Below are positions 53,210-64,000 of a DNA stretch of 64,000 nucleotides, piece by piece. Origin of the DNA: Larus michahellis (lineage: Eukaryota > Chordata > Aves > Charadriiformes > Laridae); NCBI RefSeq assembly GCF_964199755.1, contig NC_133897.1, forward strand, positions 136,364,125 through 136,428,124, given 5' to 3'. Position 1 is the stretch's first letter. Each line of letters begins with the position of its first letter. Made by a program: the position numbers and the translations under genes. The notes beneath the pieces are model-generated. The model was not told the DNA's origin. It saw nothing but the letters and a program-made list of their open reading frames with translations, and did not search any database.

Positions 53210-56200
53210 AAAGACACTATTAGATGCAAACAACTAGATGTGTAGACTAATTACTGCATAACACATTTAAAATACTATCTTTTAAAAATTTTGATGTTAA
53301 ATTTAAGGCTACAAAAGCTCAAACTATATTTGTATTCCCTGTAGCATAAAAGCCATAGATAGCATCATCCGACCAACTTTTTGGATATGGCCCTAATTTT
53401 CATTTATTAGAATAAACAGGAAGCATGTAACAAGTCATATGTTCAATCACTATTCTTCTTTACCCCATTCTTCTTCTTTCCCCATCTTATTTCCTCTTTT
53501 TTGTCATCCCTCTCCTTAGTATGTCAAATTGCAAACTCATCTCTAAAGGGATGTGTCAATTCTGCATTGTAACTTGAGGCTTTCCAAAAAAACACGGTTA
53601 AAAAAAAAAATCCCTTCAACACTAAAATGAGGAGCCAAAATATAAGTCCAATGCGCAATATTGACTCTTTTTCTTTGGAACCATGTAATGGGAATTCGCT
53701 GGAGAAGTGCCTTACATCTACTGCTGCTGAATCAAAATGACGGAGGATTTGGCTGGAGTAGTTTACCAGAGCTGTGACTGATGTGACTTGCCCTTGCAGG
53801 GAAGGGGCAATCTCTCTGAGCCAGTATCAAGAAATGTAAGAGCATGGGAAAGATAAGGGTCCCTTGTGCTACAAATGTAGGTCTCAACTATTGACCACAT
53901 CAGCAGATGACAGGGAGACCCCTACGTTTGAAGTGATTTTCATTATGACGAGGATATCAAGTTCTGGTATAAGAATGGATAACAAAGTTATATCACATTG
54001 CATGTGTAAAAGTGAAAAGGATGTAAAGCTTGGAAGATGTGCCATCCTTTGTGTAAAGCAGGTGAAACATCATAGAGTTGCAGAGGTATGCAGCTCTGTT
54101 TCAGAACGGTTCAAAGACAGAACATGAATGCATGGTTGTGAGCACACTGTGGGCAGTCATAGCCATAACTATTCATTTGCTGGTTATTGTTACTTACCTG
54201 AAAAGCTGGCCTTATGCCTCGTGACATATGTAGTATCTGCTTTTCACTGTTGTAAGGGCACTGTATCTCACATAGCTTTATTTGTCAAGCGCAGTCTCAA
54301 TTCCAATTTTATGCATCTTTTCCATGCCCCTCCTTACCTTTCTTCCATTCGAAACTACCTAAAAAAAAAAAAAGTCACCTAACTTAAATTCCCATTTCAC
54401 AGGTCTGTGTTTCTGTTCTGCTCCTACCTGTCTGATCCACGTGAATGGATCATCAGATAGGTACGAAGATGCCAGGATGAAGACTGAGAAGATATGACGT
54501 AAAAGGGATTCAGAAGCAATAACTGTTCTATATGCTCTGATACAATTTACCACAGATGACAGAACCCTGAAATTTTGCATTGAACACCTTAGACTCATAA
54601 TTTATGAAACACAGTCATTGCCCAGATTTTATTCCAACTTTCTTCCTTTTTACATACATATGCATACCAACTGCAGAGTCATGAATATTCAGTGATATGC
54701 AAGTGTAACAATGCTGATCCAAGTACTACATTGCAGGAACATAATGCCCTTTAACCTTTTATTAGCAATACTTAATAGACGAGAAAGGTAAAATCTGTCC
54801 TAAATGCATAGCTAACTCATAATTAACCTCTGTCCACATCTGTACCAAAACGAGGACTATAGGTAAAAATAATGTCGTTACAGACTGTATATATTTATGA
54901 CATGTTAGAGCCAAGAAGGCCCCTGCATCAATGAAATGACAAGCCTGTTCACTGTCAGTTTTAAGTTCTGGCCTTGTATTGTATGGCATAACTTAGGAAT
55001 AATTGGATCTAATTATCATCAAGAACCCTCAACTGGCAGAAGGATAAAGAACAGTACTTTACCTGACACGTCTCATTTTTTAGGCTTGTGTTCCACAGCA
55101 ACATAAGCTGATGTAATTTCTGACAGTTACAGTCACTGTCTCCCATCCTCCTTCAACTGTGTATTGCCACCTTTTCTTACAGACTAGCGCCAACACTCTT
55201 TTGACCCTCTACTGAACTGTTCTTGCATATTAAACTGGCAGAAATCAAAGCTGTTTAAATTTATTTTTCTGCAGATTTAGTACACAAACAGGTCAGCACA
55301 GCATCAGGTAAGACGCATGCAGTAGCAGTAAGAAGGGCATCAGGGCCAGGAAAAACAAGTAGTTATGAAAACTGGCTGCCTTTGAATCTCAGCATCACGC
55401 TCTCACATCCGCTACCAGTCAATTGCAAGATAAAAACCCAAGTCTTTCATTTGACTAGAAGAACTGTTCTTATGGTCTTCAAACCTGACATGTTGAATGT
55501 GCAAGGATAACACCTGTTATTAACACTGTAAATAGGAATAAAAAGGAGAAAAGAAGAATGATTTGTACAAGTCCGCTGTAGGACCCATGCAGACTTGGAA
55601 GCGAGAGGCTACTCTGTTTAAAATAAGTAACACTACCCGATTCCTCCCCACTCACCTTTTTGATATGATTGTACTTTGAAATGTTTGGCATACAACAGTG
55701 ACTAATAGGGATGCTGGGAAAATTAGATGTGCTCAGTGTCCCCAAATCTTGACAGTTTTATTACTTGGTAATTATGGTAACTTTAAGCACAAGACGGAAG
55801 ACTGATATGCTTTCACCACACTCTCTTCAATCCTGTAACTTCATTAGCATTTTAAAATCCACTGGCACGGTTGCACACACATATTACAAGTAACAGTTTA
55901 GAAGAGGGATAGGCAGCCTGAGCTGTACACTGCCACAGCTTCCACAATCCCTCTGCAATTCCAACATGAATTCCCCTTCATGATTTAGTTATACCCCACA
56001 GAGTCATGGCCCTAAATTAATTTCCTTTTCAGGAAAAGTTCCTTTCTCCCTGCCAGCCCACTCCAGTGATATCTTCTGTCAGCTCCTCTGCTTACAGAAT
56101 TAATAATGTTATTTTAGAATGTATTTTTCAGGTTTTTTTAGAATTTAAATTTGGATTGTTTCCTTTCTTTTCCAACCCCACTGCCAACATTACCAAAAAC

Positions 56201-57854
56201 AGAGACAGTCGAGATAAGCAGTGGCAGAGACGGCATTTTTAGAGAGGTTGTTCCCAGACAGCTACTGATACAAACACAATGAGTATAAGAAGTGATTCAA
56301 CTTACTTCTAAAGGACAAAAACCTCCACAGGTTCTCTCTTGCAGGGAAGGGAGGAAGTGCCCAAACCCAGTCAGAGTCAACCTTGATTTAAGAGTTGCAC
56401 CACTGCCATAATTCCTCTCTCTCCAATATTATGTATTTGTCCTTGTTTTCCTCCATCTCAAAGCTTTTTATTTATCTTAATTTTTATTCTTTCTTCCTCT
56501 GAAAAATCTGCATTTAGCTTCCTTTTGAAAACGGTCTGAAGTAATCTCAGACTTTCAAATTTCTTGCATTCCACCTCCAAATCAAAAAAACCCTACCACC
56601 ACCTCCGAGAAAGGCATGTTGCAAAGAGATAGCATCCTTTCTGTTCTCCTGGTCCTGAAGATTTTTGTAAAGTTTAGATGTGAACTGACAATGCTTGTAG
56701 ATGTAGGTCAGGCGCATGACTGCAGGAACCATTTAGCTCATCTGAGAAGCTGGAGGACAGACAGCCTGCTACCTTCTCTGTTCATGTACAGCACAATCTG
56801 ACTCATGAGCCTGCAACTTTACAGCAGAACACGCTCTTTTTTTAAACTTTTTTTTTTATTTGCTGTTTTTAACTTTACTACTCGAAGAGTGCAGGGAGTG
56901 CTGTGGAGTAGGTTGTGTTGAGAGCATCCTAATTAGTTAAAATGAGAGTTGTAGCATCACACCCTTTCTCTTCCTGCCTTCACTGGTCTATATGAAAAAG
57001 TACATATTCTATTAGGTCTCAAAAGGAAAAAAACCCAAACCTATCCACCCCCACGCCCCAACCCCCGAAAAAAATCAACAAAAAACCCACAAAACAACAT
57101 AAGCAGCCTTCTTGAAAACACATAATGTTGAAAACACCATACCCTAATGATGACCATTAACCGCAGCAGTGAGTTTGAGCCTATTCCCATTTTTAGTCAT
57201 ACGCAACTTACCATCATTTAAGTTGGAAATTTAAATTCGCTCTCTGCATGCTCTAAACAACTGTGTGAATTCAGATGTTTTTCCTGGAAAGTCAACATTT
57301 GGAAACCAGACCTTGCTAGGGAGAAATTTACATTAGGGTATTCTAGGGAAAGACTGATTTTAATGGATGAAATGATCATCTTCTAACTACACACATTACA
57401 TGCAAGTGCAAATACATCATTTTCATATTTTGCATCGTATGAGTTGCTCAGCTTAGTATATACTAAACATATGTATAAGGCTAATATATTTGTAGAGAGT
57501 TAAGTGTACTTATGATGTGAAGTACCAATAGACACTTTACAGTATTTACAGAATGGAGTTGGTAGTGATTTAAAGAAAAATATGCCTCTCTTGAAGCTTG
57601 CTGGCAGAGGTTTTTTTCTGCAGTCATTCTAAAGTAGTATGAAGTGGCTTCCCACTCTGAATTTCCTAAAATATACGTGTGAAAGCCCACTGATGGTTGC
57701 CAAATACTGCTAGTGTATTTACTGCAACCTAAGGAAAAGAAAAAGAAAACTTCAGAGTTGACTGCTACCCCCTCCCTTTTCATTTTTTATATAAATGTCA
57801 TAACATGGGCCAGTAGAAAGGGATCAGTGTATTTATGATGTTCAGTCCCCATCT
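53210..57854. other. Intronic DNA, nothing firmly recognised
   Basis: AT-rich. The block 53,690-54,130 is less AT-rich and carries an 87-codon frame (53864-54127, plus) with several Cys, but it matches no family I know. A C-rich tract at 57045-57066 has three runs of four or five C and gives a G-rich minus strand. Confidence 0.45.
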
Positions 57855-59905
57855 GTTCAAGAAGGGCCACCTGGAGCCAGTTGCCCACAACCATGTCCAG
57901 ACAGCTTTTTAGCATCTTGACAGTCTCTCTGAGCAACTGCTTTGTCACCTTCACAGTGAAAAAATGTTTTCTTATGTTCAGACAAAGCTTTCTGCGTTTC
58001 AGTGTGTGCCCATTGCCTCTGGTCCTGTCACTGTGCACCACTGAAAAGAGCCTAGCTCCATCTTCTCTGCATGCTCCTTTCAGGTATTTATATACATTAA
58101 CAAGATCCACCCTGAGCCTTCTCTTCTCCAGGCTGAACAGCCTCAGTTCTCTCAGCCTTTCTTCACAGGAGTCATCTCCAGTTCCTTAATCAACTTTGTG
58201 GCCCTTTGTTGAACTCTCCAGTACGTCCAGACCTCACCTATACTGGGGAACGCACAACTGGACGTGGTACTTCAGATGCAGTCTCACCATTGCTGAGGAC
58301 AGTGAGAGGATCCTCAACCATCTCCCTTGGTCTGCTGGCAACACTCCTCCCAGTGCAGCCCCAGATACCATTAACCTTCTTTGCCACAAGGGCACATTGC
58401 TGGCCAATTCTGAACTTTGTGTCCACCAGGACCCCCAGGTCCTTTTTTCCAAAGTTGCTTTCTAGATGGTTGCCACCCTGCAGATACCAGGGCGTAGGGC
58501 TGATCCCGCCCCCAGGTGCGGGACTCTGCACTTTCCCTTCTTGAACTTCATAATGTTTCTGTCAGCCTGTTTCTTCAGCCTGTTGAGGTCCCTCTCAATG
58601 GCAGCATGATCCTCTGACCTATCAGCCACTCCACCTAGTTTTGTGTCAGCAAACTTGCTGAGGTTGCACTCTGCCCCATCATTCAGATAATTAATGAAGA
58701 TGTTAAACGGGACTGGAGTCAGTATTGACCCTTGGGGTACACCACTAGTTACTAGCCTCCAATTAGACTTTGCACCATTGATCGCTACGCCCCGTTCAGC
58801 AAGTTTTATATTGACCTTACTGTCTGCTCACCCAGTCCATACTTCATCAGCTTCTCTATGAGGACATAATGGGAGACAGTGTTGAAAGCCTTACTGAAAC
58901 AGTATATACTGCCTCTCATCTACCAAGCCAGTCATTGCCCTCTCCTCGTCTACAAAGCCAGTCATTTCATCGTAGAAAGTTATCAGGTTGGTGAATCCCT
59001 GCTGGCTACTCCTGATCACTTTCTTGCCTTTAATGTGCCTGGAAATGGTTTCCAGGATTAGCTGCTCCACCACCTTTCACCCTTCTTAGGGATCGAGGTG
59101 AGGCTGATCAAACCGGAGCTCCCCAGGTACTCCCCTCTTGTCCTTTTGAAGACAGGAGTGACACTGGCTTTCCTCCAGTCTCCAGGCACTTCTCCCAGTC
59201 TCCATGATCAGTCAAATATTATCAAGAGCCTTGTCACAGTAATATCAGACAGCTCCCTCAGCACTCATCAGTGCATCCCATCAGTGCCCAGAGCCTTATA
59301 TATGTCTGGGTTACTTAAGTATTCTCTGACCTAAACTTCTTCCACCAAATGTAAGTCTTCACTGCTCCAGACTTTCCCCTGGGTTCTACAATTCTTGAAG
59401 ATCTTTGCTAATAGAGGGAGGTGAAGAAGGCCTTCAGTACCTCAGTCTTTTCCATATCCTGTATCACCAGAGCCCCTGTCCCATTCAGCAGTGAACCCAC
59501 ATTTTCCGTAGTCATCCTTCTGCTACTGACGTACTTCTTGTTGCCTTTGACATCCCTAGCCAGATTCAACTCTGGACAGGCTGTGACTTTCCTAATCACA
59601 TCTCTGCATGTTCAGACACTGCCTCTATATTTCTCCCGGGTTACCTGTCCCTGCTTCTGCATACTTCCTTTTTATGTCAGAGATTTTTTTATGAGCTCCT
59701 TGTTCATGCATACAGGGCTGCTGGCATTTTTGTCTGACTTCCTACTTGGATGGACAGCTCTTGAGCTCTGAGGAGGTGATCCTTGAATATCAACCAGCTT
59801 TCCTGCACCCCTCCAGGGCCTTTGACTCTTCCAAGCAGATCCCTGAAGAGGCGAGAGTCTGCTCTCCTGAAGTCCAGGGCAACGATCTTCCTTTCTAACA
59901 CCTAA
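57855..59905 (-). mobile_element. 2-kb CR1 LINE remnant, antisense, RT region through 3' UTR
   Basis: This is the longest CR1 copy in the window and lies in the same orientation as PEX2. From right to left on the minus strand it reads: the ORF2 linker between endonuclease and RT (VALDFRRADSRLFRDLLGRV, then VQESWLIFKDHLLRAQE) at 59,890-59,750; the RT start ([18 protein letters not shown], then [20 protein letters not shown]) at 59,590-59,420; the antisense of the FADD-box region at 58,650-58,700 (gtgtcagcaaacttgctgag on plus); and the C-terminus with 3' untranslated part down to 57,855. Frames are broken into many pieces, so it is dead. The last 60 or so bases of a typical 3' end, including the terminal microsatellite, are missing. 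Confidence 0.93.
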
Positions 59906-62900
59906 ACCAGGCTCTCAAAGAAAGCTGGCACTAATATCAGTAACAGACTGAATAAGAAATAAATTACACTAGTTTCTGCCAGGGACCATATAGCTTAAAG
60001 GAGACACAAGCTAAACTGGAACATACAAACATGTCGAACTTTTTTTATTACAAAAGTATTATCTTGATAGTCTTCAAAAAACTCTCTGCCCCAAAATCAT
60101 AAAATATCTAAAAAATTATAGAATTCTAGATAGTGAAATTAATGTAATATATTAAATCTTATTCTTCAGTTAGACTGACATTAATCTAGAATGAGCTTAT
60201 TGGCAATATATGAAGAACACTTCTTACTAAATATGGCACTATCTTTCAATTCAAACACTTATTCATGTTTGTTTCTTATTATTAGCTTACTAGCTAATTT
60301 AATGAAGTTGTATTTATACCTAAAATTTATCAGTTAGCATTAGCTGGATACATTTTTTTTTTTTAGATCTTCTTGATTCTTGTTCTCGGTGAATAAACAT
60401 AGACATTCCAAGTGCAACAGTCCTGTGGGATTTTTTTTTACGAGTAGGTCGTTATAACCAATATGGAAATAAAGCACATTGGTAATAAGGTACTTGCATT
60501 ATAACCTCAAATTGTTGATTGGTCTACTGTTTAATTTACTACTAACTAGTTTTCCTTCAGACTTCTGTTCATCTCCTCCCTCCTTTCCTTCCCCCTACTC
60601 TCTCTGAACCTCACAGCTTTGAAATTACTTTCATATGTTTAAAAAAAATGGAAAAGGAAAGACATTCCCACTCTCTCCCATTTTGAAGACATAAATGTTT
60701 GGGTTTTTTTCCTGACAGATCATGCGCTTCATTACTATGTCCAGATATATGTTAATACTGGATTCAGACATCATTCCCTACCCCTTGATTATTTACATCT
60801 TGAAAATATATTTTACAATATATTTTTTGGTATTGATAGTATATACCCATGAACTTGTTTCCTTCCCTCCTTCCCAAATACTCTCTGGGTAGAAGCTTTT
60901 ATCAGTTTTCAGAATTGCCACTTTAAAAGTCTATAAAAGATTAAACACAGGAGAAGATCAAATGTCTGTCTTGACTTGCATCACCACAGCATTTGATGTC
61001 AAAGAACAAATGGAGGTCTTTGGATTAGTAACAATATCAAAAACTAACAGAGTATAGAAATTACCTTTCCCATTCTGTTCTATGAAGGGTCTAACGAAGT
61101 CTTTATATACACCTTTGCAAACACCTGTTTACAAGTTTTAATTGAGTTTTATTTAGTCCATCACAAGAAAACTTGCTTCCCACGTGTCCTGAATCACAGT
61201 AAGTATCAAAACCTTTCTATGAGTCACTACCTTCTCTAATAAAAGAAATTATAGCTACTGTCTCGGGGTCGGGGCATAATAACAGAATCTAAAAGGAGAC
61301 AAACACACAGAGGCCTCAAGCACACAAAAAATTCTCTGCCAAAACTAAACATCCTCCTTGCACAAAACAGACATTCCATGTATCTTGTATAATCCTTAAT
61401 AACGCACCACCATGAAAGGGGGCATACCATCCCAGCTGCCTTTTAGTAGGTAGTTCTTTAATCTAGCCTTTTAGATTAGGGCTAGACAGCCTTTTAATCA
61501 GTAGTGGATTCATAATGCATCTGAAGGCCTACTACCTAAGAAATTAAACTTTTTAAAAATAAATTCAGAGGATGGTATTTTATATGCTTGTACTGCTGTA
61601 CTAAGAGTTCTAAGGGCAACTATGAGGGACTTAAGCACAGGCTGATTCAGATACACTTAAGTTCCCCACTACTACTTCACAGTTTTCAACACTTCTAACA
61701 AAAGTAAAGGATACTTTGCCACTCATGCAGAGAGTTGTCTAATTTTAATTATATCAACATTAGAAGTTTCACTAAAGCTTTAATGGGAACTGATTTTCTT
61801 CATTTGGTGAAAATGATGATCTCAACACAAAAAAACCCACAAGTCTGAATCAAAGCAGGCCTAGAAATTAAAAGGACTTACAACTAGACGCAAAACTCTA
61901 AGCAAAGAGTTATTTCAGCTGCCCCAGATTAATGCAATTTCATTATGCTCTGTAGTCAGTAAACACACTTAATTCTTACTTTGAAAACTGCAAATATATA
62001 TATGTAACATTTTTTAAAAATATATACATACATATACAAATTGTCACTTATAAAAAAAATACCAAACATGCCACCTCTGTCAGCCTCCCACAATACAACC
62101 CAGATTGGTAGGCAAGAAAGAGGATGTAAACGTAAGGTCCTTGCAAAACCTTCATAGACAATAGCTTTAGATGTATTCCACTTTCCAATTCACTGACTCT
62201 ATCAAATACTTAACATTACGGAGAACACTATAAGTATCATGGCAATTACAGCGTAAGTCCATAAGCTATTAAAATACTAAGACCTTTTTAAAATAAAAAA
62301 AGAATGCTGCTTTCTGAAGAGTATGTTTGCACAGGCAGATACGAACTTCTCACAACTTTTGGCAATAAAAGTCATACCTGACTTATCCAAAAGAAGACAA
62401 ATTATTCCCCAAACTTTACTGCAGTGTATAGCATAGCAAAATATTGGAAGGATTTTTTTTTTCCCCCCAGAAAACTGGAATGAGTTTGAACTAGCCTATT
62501 CATGGTGTAATCCCTCATGCACAGCACTATCTTTTCTCCACATACATCACTACAGATACAAGCGGTGAGCTCTCCAAAGAGAGGGTTTGTGGGAAACATA
62601 ACTTTTTAACTCCAAAAAATATTTTTACTATTAACTAGTGCTAGAGCACTAGCAACCACAGTAGGTGTTCCAAAACTGACACGGTCATCTATTTCCATAG
62701 TAAATTCCAGAAGAATTAAAAGTGTCAAATCCCTCCAATACTCTTGATTATGTGCCCTACTGGTCTACTCCCTTTCTATGGAAAAAAATGGAAAAAGCCT
62801 GTTTAATGAGTTCATTTATATATCTTATAGGTGTGAAGCTATCCCTCTAACTCCAGAGCAAGTAACTGAAATTGATGACTTCATACACTATGAATAAGCT

Positions 62901-63753
62901 TAAAAAAATAATTCAGAGGAGTGAGCTGTTATCCCTTTAGTAGTTTATTTGCTACTCTAATTCATGTCCCAACAATGACACTTTCAGCTGTTTTCCTACT
63001 AATCACTTCATTAGATAAACTAGTGATGATGGACATCCAGAAGGTGAAAAACAAACTGCCGATGAGTAGAAACTGAAGTATAGAGGAAAGAGTTTGGAGA
63101 AGAAAACACTGATAAAACAGATCTTCATAAAGAATAAAAACAGTATCAGTCTTAAAGTGAAAAACTTAATCACCAACTGTTGCTGAACTGCATATTAATA
63201 ACAGCTCCAAAGAAATTAGATGAGAATTCAGTAACTTCCAGTAAAATCAAACAAATGGCTAAATATTTGGAATCAGATTTTACTACAAACTGGCCATACT
63301 TCATCTCTGACCTTGGTGAACACTGTCTTCCCACTGACAGGTGAAAGATGATACAAGAAATAGACTTAGGGATTGAAAGTATTACACAGTGCTGTGGTTT
63401 TCAGTATGCTATATCATAAGTGGAATTCATCCTTCTGCCAAAATGCATTGACAATTCAGCCTAAATCTCTATTAATTTTGTGGCAAACTAACAGTTTATT
63501 ACTTACACTTACAGGATGGACAAAACTGGATTAACAGAAAGTGGAAAGGAGCCACTGTCCACTTTAGCAGGCAGTGCCTATAGGAAACCTTGTCACCTAT
63601 ACCAGGCAGTCACAGGAAAGACTTTCGGAAGTCTGTAAATGGTTCTCTCTCAACTGAGATCAGAATACCAATTCAGACTAAAATATCCCTCTGCCAGAAT
63701 ATTATGCCCTTTCCTCTCTACAGAGCACATTACCATGCTCTGCTCCTTCTTAC
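59906..63753. other. Intronic DNA, nothing recognised
   Basis: AT-rich with short A/T and TA runs (for example about 61,993-62,040). No exon or named repeat can be supported. Confidence 0.5.
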
Positions 63754-63850
63754 CTTACACCCCGGGCCTAGCTGCAAAACTTGCAGTCTCTTTGCGTGCT
63801 GAGGAGACAGAACGTCAGTGGGCCTCACGAAACTGCCCAAACAGAGCGTG
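63754..63850 (-). other. PEX2: Candidate non-coding first exon of PEX2
   Basis: On the minus strand GTGTAAG|GTAAGAAGG is a near-perfect 5' splice site, with the last exon base at 63754. It lies just inside the CpG-rich edge and about 19 kb upstream of the PEX2 acceptor. The start is unknown. A TATAAAA on the minus strand (63862-63856) would put a start near 63,830, but transcription could equally begin within the CpG island farther right. A TCTCCTCAG about 50 bases before the donor could alternatively make this a second exon. Confidence 0.4.
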
Positions 63851-64000
63851 AGGAATTTTATAAAAACACAAGTTTTTACGAAGAGGGAGAGCCTGGAGGA
63901 GCGCCCGGGGCCGACCCAGCGAGGCTGTCCCACAGAGGCTGTCCCACCGGCCTTGCAGGCCCGCCGCCGCCACCCGGCCAGCCGCCCCGAGCCTGCCGGG
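63760..64000. promoter_or_regulatory. CpG-island edge, probable PEX2 promoter
   Basis: Composition switches abruptly from AT-rich to GC-rich. I count about 18 CpG in the last 240 bases, 12 of them in the final 105, while CpG is rare elsewhere. A 13-base unit gaggctgtcccac is repeated at 63921-63933 and 63935-63947. A TGACGT-type element (a CRE core) lies near 63,810. The island continues beyond the window. PEX2, on the minus strand, is the only gene seen that it could serve, but a divergent plus-strand gene off the right edge is possible. Confidence 0.6.

Larger units (their letters stand above)
44564..63753 (-). other. PEX2: Putative 19.2-kb 5'-UTR intron of PEX2
   Basis: The interval lies between the coding-exon acceptor (44564) and the best upstream donor on the same strand (AAG|GTAAGA, exon base 63754, intron base 63753). 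The span is similar to human PEX2, which covers under 20 kb with non-coding leading exons. No coding exon of another gene is seen inside. It contains three CR1 remnants, a C tract and AT-rich unassigned DNA. Further small non-coding exons could lie within it. Confidence 0.5.

Noticed and set aside
53864..54127. 87-codon Cys-containing plus-strand frame
   Set aside because: The cysteines form no zinc-finger or disulfide spacing I can name, and no splice sites or homology support it.

Overview
The window looks like bird genomic DNA. It is AT-rich and gene-poor, its only recognisable interspersed repeats are CR1-type LINEs of several ages plus one weak tRNA-derived SINE candidate, and it has one clear vertebrate gene. 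That gene is PEX2 (peroxisome biogenesis factor 2) on the minus strand. Its coding sequence is intact and lies in one exon (43630-44544), as in other vertebrates. No bacterial, phage, CRISPR or operon-like content is present, and I found no previously undescribed multi-gene system.

Layout: 1 to about 42,300 is intergenic DNA beyond the 3' side of PEX2. It holds a long CTTT microsatellite (3413-3640), a GT run (3835-3881), a possible ancient tRNA-derived SINE next to a perfect 22-bp palindrome (near 13.9 kb), a 0.9-kb CR1 fragment that keeps the reverse-transcriptase FADD box (20.9-21.8 kb), a young CR1 nested inside a much older LINE (24.1-25.3 kb), and two CR1 copies lying tail to tail (37.1-38.5 kb). 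An unexplained open frame abuts the first of these two. An exon-like segment with good splice signals (41708-41884, minus) sits between the CR1 pair and PEX2.

The region 43.6-64 kb can be read as the PEX2 transcription unit. The coding exon begins just after a clear splice acceptor (AG ends at 44564). A strong donor on the same strand at 63754/63753 lies beside a CpG-rich island that runs off the right edge (63,760-64,000). The simplest model is a non-coding first exon at the right edge joined over a roughly 19.2-kb intron to the coding exon. That intron carries ancient CR1 copies, an 18-C tract, a small hairpin and a 2-kb CR1 remnant. The intron model is an inference. The coding exon is certain. 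In human, PEX2 neighbours ZFHX4, so the left part may belong to the ZFHX4-PEX2 interval, but nothing here shows ZFHX4 itself.

Most small open frames in the window are chance frames in AT-rich DNA, microsatellite translations or CR1 fragments and are left out. Repeat boundaries are judged by eye and may be off by tens of bases, more for the ancient copies.
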